From contig JASDFA010000001.1 of NCBI GenBank assembly GCA_035772735.1, positions 86,701,501 to 86,765,500 of the forward strand: DNA of 64,000 bases. The letters run 5' to 3'. Of the stretch, positions 11,908 through 22,491 are shown one piece after another (position 1 is the stretch's first letter; every line of letters begins with the position of its first letter). This DNA is from Datura wrightii. Its lineage: Eukaryota > Streptophyta > Magnoliopsida > Solanales > Solanaceae. Under the pieces are notes generated by a model. The model ran no database searches, was not told the DNA's origin, and was given only the letters and a program-made list of their open reading frames with translations. A program made the translations under genes and the position numbers.

Positions 11908-12100
11908 GATTCTGCCAACTTGAATAGCATGAATTAGAAGGGTAAAGGACTTTCATCGCATGATATAGATCATGAAAGAAGGGTATATTTCCTAAACATT
12001 TCGTAGCCTGTTTGTCATAAGTGTGGCATGCTTCACACCTATGAAAAATACTCTACTTAACGCGGCTTTCAGACATCCTAGGATACTTCGAAACCTATTT

Positions 12101-12111
12101 CTTTGATACCA
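12101..12111 (-). other. Primer binding site of element D
   Basis: On - it reads TGGTATCAAAG, close to the TGGTATCAGAGC complement of initiator tRNA-Met used by this lineage. Four bases separate it from the LTR end. The roughly 190 bases from here to the gag start hold no gene. Confidence 0.7.
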
Positions 12112-12115
12112 AGTA

Positions 12116-13010
12116 TGTCATGACCCAAGTGTACACTCGGATTGTAATACGGGACAAAGAACCTCGAGAGACCCCAAGTCGACCCATGACGTGAGCATAC
12201 ATTTAAATCATTCACATACATAGAAGACTTATCATAAGGAAAGAAAAATCATGACATAATAATGGAGAAAAAGACAATACATGATCTATATATGACGATT
12301 GAATACAACTATAGTCTGAGAAGCCTCTAATCATGAAAGACAGGTTGATGGGACAATACCCCAACCAAACCTACAATATTGAAACTGAAAGAAAATACTA
12401 GAGTCTTAACATATGGCCCTAAGAACATGAGGACTCACCAAATAAGCTGATAACGAACTCTAAAAAGCTACTAAGGAGCGGGTCTTATATCATGAAATGA
12501 TACAATATAGAAAGTATGCAGTCAGTATGTGGAGTGTACCGAGTATGCAAGGTAGGTAAAATGAACATTTAAAATATATATATAACTCATAAATGATTAA
12601 AAGAGTATGAAAATATGCTCTTATCGTAAACATCATAACATGACATAAGGCTCAAGGTTTTTAAAATATTAATAATATTGACATAATCACAATCATAGGA
12701 GAAAAGCTTTACTTAACATGACTTGAGCCAAAATAGATAATTATAACATGCATAAATCATGAGGAACAGTGGGAGATTCTCTTAACAAACATACCCCATA
12801 TGAGCACACATGAAGTCTGACCTGTAAACCTAGTGGTGAGGCCGTTCGTACCTTGCCAAGGGTAGAACCATGAAGGGCGTGATATCACCATGAAAAGGGC
12901 CATTTGGGTCGGGGACAGTCATTAAGTAGGTCCCAACATACCTACAGCGACATATAGTTTATGAGATCCGGGGCTTAACCTGAGCCCCGAACCTACTCGA
13001 TGCTCGATAC
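12116..13010 (-). repeat. 5' LTR of element D, left segment
   Basis: It begins TGTCATGACCC on + and matches the first 890 bases of the left LTR copy. It breaks at 13010, where element A begins, and resumes at 25792 after the repeated 5 bases GATAC. Confidence 0.88.
13006..13010. other. Target site duplication of element A (left)
   Basis: GATAC, repeated at 25787-25791. The uninterrupted site is seen in D's other LTR as TCGATACTACTCC. Confidence 0.93.
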
Positions 13011-13257
13011 TGATCTTGGGCAGATTTATATGCCCAAGTGATACTCAAAAGTATCATTTTCGCCTTGTTTATCTATCAATGTGTATATATTCTCATGTAA
13101 TTTGTAATAAAATGTGAATTTATACTAACCAACATGATTAGCAGTGTTTTGCAGGTAAAATGTAATTTCGGGAAGCTAAAATGCATGTTGGATGACATCG
13201 GAGTTGGACTTGGATGCGAGAAAGGGAAAAGGCATTGGACAGCATGAATTAAAGGGG

Positions 13258-13487
13258 CTCCGTGATGGAGCCGTGTCATGCTGCCATCGCGGAGGCATTC
13301 TGCCTGGATGGGGAAAATTCACCAAAATTCCAGTGGAGGTCCGCGTTTACTCCGTGGCACGGAGCTAGTGGTCCGCGATGCACGCCGTGCCACGTTGAGC
13401 CTAAATTCCCGGACCCCCAATTCCAGTGAGGGTCCACATTCGTAGCGTTTCACGGAGGCAGTGCTCCGCGATGCACTCCGTGACACG
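13258..13487 (+). repeat. Three GC-rich inverted repeats in U3 of A
   Basis: Stem pairs: 13258-13268 with 13284-13294 (CTCCGTGATGG / CCATCGCGGAG); 13353-13362 with 13385-13394 (CGTGGCACGG / CCGTGCCACG); 13446-13457 with 13476-13487 (CGTTTCACGGAG / CTCCGTGACACG). In the 3' LTR the third stem is a perfect 12 bp (24820-24831 with 24850-24861). Confidence 0.8.
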
Positions 13488-13519
13488 TTGCTCGTTATTC
13501 TGGGAAAAATTCCCAGCAG

Positions 13520-13527
13520 TATAAATA
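13520..13527 (+). promoter_or_regulatory. TATA box of the element A LTR
   Basis: TATAAATA in the context CAGCAGTATAAATAGAACAC, conserved in all four LTRs of A and B. Transcription would be expected to start about 30 bases downstream. Confidence 0.7.
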
Positions 13528-14434
13528 GAACACTTAGGTTCATTTTTTAATATTCTGACTTGGTGGAGCAAGGACGTGGGTTACAGGCAGTTGAGGGACG
13601 AAAAGTTCAGGGTTTTTTCTCTCTTTCTTTCTTCTTTAATTCAATTGCTTGTATGATTAACACTCATTTTATGATGTTTAATCCACAAATGAGTGGCTAA
13701 TTCCTCTCCTTGCTGAGGTTATGAACAATTGTAATGAAATTTGATCAGTAATTATTTGGTTTTTCATCTTTTCTTCCATGTTGTTCTATTAATTCTTGTT
13801 CTTACTGCATTAGTGTGTGGCCTACATTAATGTACATCTAAAAAGTCCGGTGTCACTCGAGAGAGCACGAAATTGGAAAGTTGTGAATTAATAGGATATG
13901 TTCTTTACTTGATTTGGGAAAATTGAGTCTTGATTTGCTTTCAGGATAGAAATATACCTGAAAGTCGTATTAGTCAATTTAGGAACCAGAATTGTATAGC
14001 TAGGACATGAATTGCATTTGATCACAGAAATGTAGACGGATGGTTCATGATTCTTAAGTGAGGTTAAATACGAGAGTTTTAATCTCTTGGCAAATGTTCT
14101 TGGCTAACAACTGGAGGAAAAGATTAACCAAAGTATGATGATAATTAGTTTCATTACATGTTCGTTTAACCTCAGCATGCTTTCATTCATAGTTCAGATT
14201 CAAAGTAGATAATTGTTCTTAGTTTTAGTATAAAATTTATAAAACAAACTATCAACATTTTGGTTACGCTGTTGTCTGCATTTTTAGAAGTAAAATATAG
14301 TACACTTGAGCAATTTGCACTTCATCCAAGTCTCTGTGGGATCGATACTTGGCTTACTAAAGCCACTTACTACTTGTTCGACCACGTGCACTTGCGTGTC
14401 GTTTTATATACCCAAAACAACCCGAACAAGTTTT

Positions 14435-14452
14435 TGGCGCCGTTGCCGGGGA
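14435..14452 (+). other. Primer binding site of element A (tRNA-Asp)
   Basis: TGGCGCCGTTGCCGGGGA is complementary to the 3' end of plant tRNA-Asp, the usual Athila primer. It lies six bases after the LTR end. Confidence 0.9.
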
Positions 14453-14672
14453 CTTGGAAATTGGTGAAATTGTTTTAAGTGTTAATTTACTGTATTTTTA
14501 TTTTCTTAGTGTTGACAACTTGGTCTTAGCCTGTATTTGCAGACTTAATTGCTGTTGAACACTAGCAAGAGACAAGGAGCTGGTGGAATCGTATATAGAG
14601 ACAGAAAGGATATTTCATAGTAAGAGAAGAGAAGTTCTACAAAGAAAGTTGTAGTTGCTCAGACAGACGATC

Positions 14673-16952
14673 ATGGAGCAACAACAGAATCCACCGATAG
14701 TACGGGCAGTGTTAGTGCCCGAAGAAGCAGCAGCACGGCCGGTTCGCGAGGTGGCAATCCCACATGCCAATAATGTTACATCGAGTATCCGCAAACCAGA
14801 GCCGGGAGGGAGATTTGAACTTAAACAAAATATGGTGCAATTGTTGCACACAAGCGGGCAATTTACCGGTCTCCCTCATGAAGATCCACAGCAGCATCTC
14901 CAAAATTTTTTGGAGATAAGTGACACTTACATCCCCGCTGGAGTGTCACTAGACTATGTCCGGCTTACATTGTTCCCATTCACATTATTGGAAGAAGCCA
15001 AGAGGTGGTTGAAAGCTGAGCCACCGAATTCTATTTCTACGTGGGATGATCTTGCACGGAAGTTCTTGATAAGGTTTTTTCCCTCTGGTAAAACAGCAAG
15101 ACTTAGAAGTCAAATTCTAAGTTTCAAACAGAGAGAGGGAGAAGATTTATATCAGGCCTGGGAGAGATTTAAATCCATGTTGCGGGATTGTCCTCCTCAT
15201 CATCAGTCCAATGATGTGTTGGTGCACACATTTATTGAGGGTTTGAAACCCCACACCAAAATACTGCTAGATTCAGCAGCTGGAGGGCAAGCGCTAGAGA
15301 AGACTTATGAGGAGCTGTATACCTTGTTGAACCGAATTTCACAGGGCAATCCAGAATGGAATGCTGATTCATCACGAGGTGGGACAAGGAGAGCAGCAGG
15401 AGTGCTTGAAGTGGATGGGTTTACAGCTATCGCTGCACAGATAGCTGCATTGCAAAATCAACTGAGCAATCACTTCAGCAACATGACATTGAACCAGCCT
15501 CAAGCCCCAGTTAATGCAGTCCAGCAGATGTGGTGTGAAGTGTGTGGAAGCAGTGAGCACTCAGCTGAGTGTTGTGGAGCCAATCCTGACTCGGTAAACT
15601 TTGTGGGTAATGCACAAAGGAACCACCAGCAGTATGGTAGCAGCTACAACTCCAATTGGAGGAATCATCCTAATTTCTCATGGGGTAGCAACAACCATCA
15701 GGGCCAAAGTTCGGGTCAGGGTGTGCAAAGGAATCAAGGAGGGCAGCAGAACTATCAAGCTCAATTTAGAAACAACAATGCACCTCCTCCACCACCATCA
15801 CCCAGCATTGAGGAGATGTTCAAGACCATGATAGCTAACCAAGCTCAATTGCAGGCTGACTATGTGAAATTGGCAGCCGAAGTGAAACACAACCAGTTAG
15901 CTACCAAGGCACTTGAATATCAATTTGGGCAATTTGATAGTGCCCAAAATACAAGGCCTAGAGGAGGACTGCCAAGCGACACGGATCCCAATCCCAAGCA
16001 GGTAAATGCAGTGACCACAAGGAGTGGTTTGCAGCTGAAAGAGGTGGAACCAGAAAGACCACCTCAACAGTCGGGAGCAGCAGAAGTTGAGAGGGAGCAC
16101 ATTTCTGAGAGGGGGAAAACCAAGGAAGCTGAATCAGAAAGACCTCCACCCCCGTTCCCTCAACGACTAAAGAAACACAAAGAGGAGACGTGTTTCAAGA
16201 AATTCATGGAGGTGCTGAAACAGGTACATGTTAACTTACCTCTTGTTGATGTCTTGCAGGGAGTGCCGAAATATGCGAAGTATATAATGGACATTGTGGC
16301 AAACAAAAGTCGGTTGACTGAGTATGCTACGGTGGCTCTAACGAAGGAGTGCACTTCCCGGATCCAAAATAGACTGCCCACAAAGCTAAAAGACCCTGGG
16401 AGTTTTACTATCCAGCTTACTATTGGGCAGAGCATCCGAGCTCATGGATTGTGTGACTTGGGAGCGAGCATAAATTTGATGCCTTCATCGGTATTCAGAA
16501 AGTTGGGTCTAGGGAGTCCTAGACCCACAACGGTAATCTTGCAGTTGGCGGATCGATCCTTAGCTAGGCCGGATGGCATTGTTGAGGACATTCTAGTGCA
16601 AGTTGGCTCCCTAATTTTCCTGGTAGATTTTGTCGTGCTGGATTTTGAACCAGACACGGAAGTCCCATTTATTTTGGGATGTCCCTTCTTGGCAACCGGG
16701 AAAGCACTAATCGACGTAGCTGCGGGGAAGCTAACAATGCAAGCACATGACAAAATAGAGGTATTTGATGTGTTAAAAGCCATGAAGCTGCCAGCTATAC
16801 ATGAGGAGCTTTCAGCAATCAATGTGGTTGAACATGAAGAAATTCGTCAGATTGTTGAATCTCAAGACCCATTGGAAAGAGCGTTGACGCACTCCGATCA
16901 TTTTGGAGATAGAGAGGCGTGTAGAATGGTCCAAATGTTGAATGGAGCATAG
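14673..16952 (+). pseudogene. gag-protease of element A (ends at an in-frame stop)
   Basis: The start chosen is the ATG at 14673 (MEQQQNPP). The frame is also open a little upstream, but there is no earlier ATG there and A has a stop at the Gln codon of B. Residues about 35-240 are the retrotransposon gag capsid region (YVRLTLFPF, AKRWLKAEPPNSISTWDDL). A zinc knuckle has C288, C291, H296 and C300/301. A Gln/Asn-rich stretch and a proline run follow. The aspartic protease has its active site at D595 in CDLGAS and the later ILGCPFLATGKALID. The frame runs into TAG at 16950-16952, but the same frame continues straight into pol. Confidence 0.88.
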
Positions 16953-19859
16953 ACTCATCCTAGGAGACAGGAATTTCAATCATTGATGAGATCTCTAGAG
17001 CCTTTGTCGATACCATCAGTTGAGGAGGCACCGAAGCTGGAGCTGAAAGAATTGCCTCCCCATTTAAAATATATCTTTTTGGGGGAGGGTGAGACGTTAC
17101 CAGTTGTCATCTCTGCAGACTTGACGGAGGCACAGGAGAAGGCAGCATTGGGTGTCCTCAGAAAGAGGAAGAAAGCAATGGGTTGGCAAATGTCAGACAT
17201 TCAGGGTATCAATCCAGCTTTCTGTACACACAGGATATTCATGGAGACAGGAGCCAAACCAACCGTTCAGCCGCAACGGAGACTTAATCCAGCAATGAAG
17301 GATGTGGTGAGGAAATAAATAATCAAGTGGCTTGATGCAGGTTTGGTCTACCCAATTTCAGACAGTGAATGGGTCAGGCCAGTTCAGTGTGTTCCAAAGA
17401 AAGTGGGGATGACTATAGTCACCAACGAGAAAAATGAGTTGATCCCTACCCGAACCGTCACAGGCTGGCGGATTTGCATGGATTACAGGAAGCTGAATGA
17501 AGCCACGAGGAAAGATCATTACCCCATCCCGTTTATTGATCAAATATTGGATAGGTTGGCAGGACAGGAATATTATTGCTTCCTTGATGGGTACTCTGGT
17601 TATAACCAAATAGCCATAGCTCTGGAGGATCAAGAGAAGACTACTTTTACCGGTCCTTATGGGACATATGCTTTCAGGCGAATGCCGTTTGGGTTATGCA
17701 ATGCACCCGCCACATTCCAGAGATGCATGATGGCTATTTTCCATGACATGGTGGAGGATTTTGTTGAGGTATTTATGGATGATTTTTCTGTTTTTGGTAA
17801 TTTGTTTGCTACTTGTTTGCAGAATCTTGACAGGGTGCTGGCTCGCTGTGAGGAATCCAACCTTGTATTAAACTGGGAGAAATGCCACTTCTTAGTGAAG
17901 GAGGGTATTGTCCTTGGCCACAAAGTATCTCGAAAGGGGTTGGAAGTCGATCGTGCTAAGATCGAGGTTATTGAAAAGTTGCCACCACCTGTGTCAGTGA
18001 AAGGTGTGCGCAGTTTTCTTGGGCATGCAGGATTCTATAGATGATTCATCAAAAACTTTTCCAAAATTTCTAGACCACTATGCAGATTGCTAGAAAAAGA
18101 GGTGAAGTTTGAGTTGAATGATGACTATGTTAAAGCATTCGAAGAGTTGAAGCAGAAATTGGTAGAAGCACCTATCCTCACTTCTCCGGACTGGGAACAA
18201 CCATTTGAGCTGATGTGTGATGCCAGTGATGTGGCTGTGGGAGCCGTATTGGGGCAAAGAAAAAATAGAATCTTTCATTCTATCCATTATGCAAGCAAAA
18301 TGCTGAATACGACCCAAAGCAATTACACAGTCACAGAGAAGGAAATGCTAGCCTTGGTGTTTGCATTTGACAAATTCAGGTCCTATTTGGTGGGTTCGAA
18401 AGTGGTGGTGTACACAGACCATGCAGCGATTAGGTACCTATTCAACAAGAAGGATGCTAAGCCTAGGTTGATCAGATGGATCTTGTTGTTGCAGGAGTTC
18501 GACCTTGAGATCAAAGACAGAAATGGGAGCGAGAATCAAGTAGCAGATCACCTATCACGATTGGAAAGCCGGTCACATGTGATGGAAAGTGATAACATAA
18601 ATGAAGAGTTCCCAGATGAGCAACTCTTGGCAGTTGGGGAAGCTGAAGCTCCCTGGTATGCAGACATAGTCAACTTGCTAGTGAGCGAAGTCTACCCACC
18701 TGAGGCAACAGACCAGCAAAGAAGGAAATTGAGGCATGATTGCCGGCACTTTGTTTGGGATGAACCATACTTATTCAGACAAGGACCAGATCAGGTAATG
18801 AGAAGATGCATCCCGGAGAGTCAGATTGCAGAGGTATTGAGGGGCTGTCATTCTTCATTGTGTGGGGGTCATCACGGAAGCGAGAGAACAGCACACAAGG
18901 TTCTACAGTCAGGTTTTTTTTGGCCGACACTGTTCAGAGACTCTATGGCGTATGTCAAAATGTGTGATAGATGTCAGCGTACAGGATCAATTGGCAGAAG
19001 ACAAGAGATTCCGCTGCAGAATATACTGGAAGTTGAGCCCTTTGATGTATGGGGCATTGGTTTCATGGGCCCATTCCCACCGTCATTTGGTAACCGTTAC
19101 ATCTTGGTGGCCGTAGATTATGTATCAAAATGGGTGGAAGCAATAGCTTGTCCCAGGAATGACAATAAGGTAGTAACGAAGTTTGTGAAAAAACATATCC
19201 TCACCAGGTTCGGGACACCCCGAGCCATTATCAGCGATGGAGGGGCTCATTTTGTCAATGCAAGTTTCAAGAAATAACTAGCCAAGTATGGGGTGCACCA
19301 TAAAGTAGCGACAGCATACCACCCCCAAACTAGTGGGCAAGTAGAGGAGTCAAATAGAGAAGTGAAGTAGATTCTCCAGAAAACGGTAAATACACAACGA
19401 AATGATTGGTCAAGCAAACTTGATGATGCGTTGTGGGCGTACAGAACTGCTTACAAGACACCGATTGGAACCTCACCATACCGACTGGTCTATGGCAAAG
19501 CCTGTCATCTTCCGGTGGAATTGGAGCACCGAGCCTTATGGGCTGTCAGGAAGCTAAATATGGACTTAGAGCTGGCGGGCAAAAAGAGACTAATGCAGCT
19601 CAGTGAACTTGACGAGTTCCTCTGGCACGCCTATGAGAGTGCCAAGTACTACAAGGAAAGAACTAAAAGATGGCATGATAAGCATGTGGTGCATCGCATT
19701 TTTGATCCGGGACTGAAAGTTTTGCTCTTCAATTCAAGATTGATGTTGTTTCCAGGAAAGCTGAGGTCTAAATGGTCGGGACCATTTGAAGTGGTAAGAA
19801 TGAGAATTGTGGCAACAAGATCGGAGTGCCACGTTCTTGGTAAATGGCCAAAGGTGTAA
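16953..19859 (+). pseudogene. RT, RNase H and integrase of element A (broken by stops)
   Basis: In the same frame as gag, so one polyprotein was ancestral. Reverse transcriptase: catalytic Asp at 17586-17588 (LDGYSGYNQI), FMDD at 17772-17783. RNase H: LMCDASDVAVGAVLG, later VVYTDHAAIRYLF and NQVADHLSRLE. Integrase: HHCC zinc finger (CDRCQRTG), DDE core with the second Asp in ISDGGAHF and the Glu in GQVEE. The first Asp is Gly (GIGF at 19059-19061; B keeps GIDF). Stops: 17316 TAA, 18042 TGA, 19275 TAA, 19368 TAG. A net 17-bp loss near 19805 (compared with B) shifts the last 20 codons. No chromodomain. Confidence 0.88.
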
Positions 19860-19959
19860 GCACTACTGGGGGGAGGATGGTGATCGAGAGAAATCGTCCA
19901 TCACCCTAGCGGACAATTGAGCTTAACGACGTCGAGTCGCGATGGTAAACCAGGCGCTG

Positions 19960-19977
19960 CACGGGAGGCAACCCGTG
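19960..19977 (+). other. Post-pol hairpin of element A
   Basis: CACGGG-AGGCAA-CCCGTG, a perfect 6-bp stem. It lies within AGGCGCT...GGGAGGCAACCC, the block shared with C and B just after pol. Confidence 0.75.
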
Positions 19978-20231
19978 AAAAACTTATTTTTTTCTTTCAT
20001 TTTATAAAGTGTAAATAGATTTTTCTTTTTCTTTTTCTTGATTTACAGCAAAATTTTTTGTTTTAGTTTTAGTTTTATTTTTATTTAGAGTGAAACCTAT
20101 AATTCTAACCAATTCTGTATAGTGAGATGATTTTCTGGTCAAACGGAGAAAAATACGCACGGAATCACAAAGGAAAAGTCGAGGTATGAAAAAATTAATA
20201 AAAAGTGGAAAACAGTGAGCTGGGGCGATAG

Positions 20232-20419
20232 CTCCGTGTCACGGAGGAGGACCTCCACGTTACCCTCCGTTACACGTTGAGGTATAACCCGAAAATTTTA
20301 AAAATTTCCAGAACAGCCTCGCGATGGCTCCGTGTCACAGAGGCAGTGCACCGCGATGCACTCCGTGACATGTTGCCGTGTATATCGCGACGGGTCACAC
20401 CGGGTCGCCGGGTGACCCG
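20232..20419 (+). repeat. Internal GC-rich inverted repeats of A, echoing the LTR
   Basis: CTCCGTGTCACGGAG (20232-20246) is a perfect 7-1-7 palindrome. The pair around 20328-20371 includes CCGCGATGCACTCCGTGACA, matching the third U3 inverted repeat of the LTR. CGGGTCAC (20391-20398) pairs with GTGACCCG (20412-20419). The stretch lies between pol and the probable leader of the accessory gene. B keeps it at about 43155-43345. Confidence 0.7.
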
Positions 20420-20573
20420 CGCGATTTTCTTACTTTTTAACCCCGAAAACCTCCCCTTTTCCCTCATTTTCTAATCCCTCCGTGACCAAACCCCCCAAAA
20501 CCCATCCCCCATCAATGTGACACGGAGTAAGGCAAGAAATTCACCAAGTTTTCTTCGATTCTTCAAAAACAAG

Positions 20574-21265
20574 GTATGTTCTTTGATTCCCTCTCGAATT
20601 CTTGTCGATTTTCTTCGATTTTTAGCATGGGAGGTGAGCTAAATTGCCCTAAGTCGAAATTAATCATGAATTTGATTTCATTGTTGATTGATGAATGTTC
20701 GGAATGTCGTATGATTGTTTCAACTCGTCGATTGCATAAATTGATCGAATTTGATTGATAAAATCAATTCTAGGGCTTGCTAGTTGAATTTGAAGTTGAA
20801 AATGTATTGAAATTGTGAATTTTATGCCGGGTTGTACGTGTTGAATGAGATGAGTCGATGTACAAATTGCTACGATCTTAATAGAACGACGGATTCTTGG
20901 GTTGGGGGAAATTTTGAAATTTGTAAGAATTGGTTGGTAGGATAGGTTCGTGTGTAGATATATTTTTGTGTTGTTTTTGTTTCTTTGTTTTTCTTTGCTA
21001 AGTGCGATGGTTAAAATGTTAGCGATGGTAGTGATTGTGATTAGCAGTACGAAGTCTGAGTAGTACGTAGAAGTTATACCGTCAAATTTTTCGAACGCAC
21101 TAAGCATGATTGTATAGTTGTTTGTTTTGTGTAAATAAAGATAATCTTGTCGTAGTGTTGTAAATGCAGCTAAGGACTAAGTGTGGGGTAACCTAGCGTA
21201 ACCCGACCTTAGCCGAAGTTAATATCCGTTAGCTTAACATTGATCTTGTTCACTTGGGTTGATAG
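20574..21265 (+). other. Probable leader intron before the accessory gene of A
   Basis: Donor AAG|GTATGTT at 20573/20574 and acceptor GATAG|GTGAA at 21265/21266, five bases before the ATG. Both sites and the spacing (692 bp) are kept in B (690 bp). The inside is T-rich with no conserved frame. Splicing is inferred from the sequence only. Confidence 0.5.
21178..21189 (+). other. Polypurine-like motif upstream of the accessory gene of A
   Basis: TAAGTGTGGGGT, identical to the LTR-adjacent tract of B (47273-47284). It lies inside the probable intron. Confidence 0.5.
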
Positions 21266-21270
21266 GTGAA

Positions 21271-22491
21271 ATGGCAAGCCGGCAAGATAAAGGAAAAGGC
21301 GCGTCAACTTCAGGCGCCGGAAGGAAACGAATCAGACTGGGCACAGCAGTCCCAGCTGCACCAGCAGTTCTGCGCGGCCAACGCCGCCAGTACGGAACAA
21401 GATGGGTGACCGATGAGGGGAAAAAGTGGTACGCGAAGCATAAGAAAAATAAATATTTCCCCGAGGAGCACATAGCACGGGAACCATTGGCACAGGAGTT
21501 CCCCAGGATGGTCCACCGGATCGAGGCAGCTGGGCTCAAGTTCATCTTTGAGGAGCCCAAGGAATGCAATCTGCACTTGGTTCGGGAGTTCTATGCCAAT
21601 TGGAACCAGACGATCAGGAGTCACACCATCAAGATCAGAGGGCAAATAGTCACTCTGGAGCCCCACCACCTCAATGCCATCATAGAAGCGCGGGACACAG
21701 ACGCCCACATCCTCCGACAGCTGAACATTACCCCACCGTATGCGGACATCAGACGCACATTGTGTGGGACCCGATCAACAGCTAGATGGAGCAAACACAA
21801 AGAGAGGGGCTACCACCAGACGTTGCCCTATTCACAGATGAACAGGGAAGCCCGAATCTGGCTGAAGATAGTCTGCTCATGCCTAATCCCTGGGGTACAT
21901 ATGACTGATGTAACCCGGGATCGTGTATGCCTAGTGTACGCCCTGATGAAAGGGCTGGAGATCAATGTCGGGGCGGTTATTATATCCGACATGAAGAGAG
22001 CTCGGTTGCACCAGGGGCACAGGTATGGCTTTGGTGGACTATTGACCACCTTCCTCAAGGGCCTCGATGTTGAGGAGGAGGCCCTGGACTATATCCCACA
22101 GTTGGAGCGGCGGGCCTTAGACGTTACTAAAACTAAGGCTCCCGACACCACCCACGGGCCAGTGCTTACACATGGCGAGTGACATGCTCGTGATAACCAG
22201 TATATGGCTCAGATGTATGGGATGCAGATGCTCCAACTAAGGATAGGTGGGAGGCCGACGACAGAGGAGGAGCTATGGCAGCTCAAGCTAGACTACCCTT
22301 TTGGCGAAAATGCCAGGGCTCTATGCCGAGTGGGGCCAGCATTTGTAGATCCCACAGATGATGATGTCCCCACAGACGAGGAGACACATCGGGAGGACTC
22401 CGATGTGGAGTCCGATGATGACGACAGAGGCGACTCGGATATGGGAGATGAAGCAGCAGCACCCGATGAAGAAGTGGAATACTTTGACTGA
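21271..22491 (+). pseudogene. Accessory protein of element A, one premature stop
   Basis: ATG at 21271 with a good plant start context (AAATGG). The frame is 407 codons, the same length as in B with no indels. TGA at 22180-22182 replaces a CGA codon of B and would cut the protein to 303 residues. About 35 residues differ from B. The central part (about residues 170-235: RGYHQTLPYSQMNREARIW, then CLIPGVHMTDVTRDRVCLVY and ALMKGLEINVGAVIIS) is almost unchanged. It resembles the 'putative plant transposon protein' family (from memory Pfam Transposase_32), whose role is unknown. N-terminus rich in Arg/Lys (GRKRIRLG), C-terminus very acidic. No signal peptide or membrane segment, so it is not env-like despite its position. 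Confidence 0.8.

Larger units (their letters stand above)
13011..14428 (+). repeat. 5' LTR of element A
   Basis: Begins TGATCTTGGGCAG, ends CCCGAACA. U3 has three GC-rich inverted repeats before a TATA box at 13520-13527. By eye the two LTRs differ mostly in the U3 repeat zone (about two dozen changes in 480 bases) and far less after the TATA box. Confidence 0.93.

Noticed and set aside
14435..14452. A tRNA gene at the TGGCGCC site
   Set aside because: Only the 18 bases complementary to a tRNA end are present; there is no cloverleaf. It is the primer site.
14615..16822. Several open frames on the - strand opposite gag of A
   Set aside because: Shadows of the gag-protease frame; no start context, no family resemblance.
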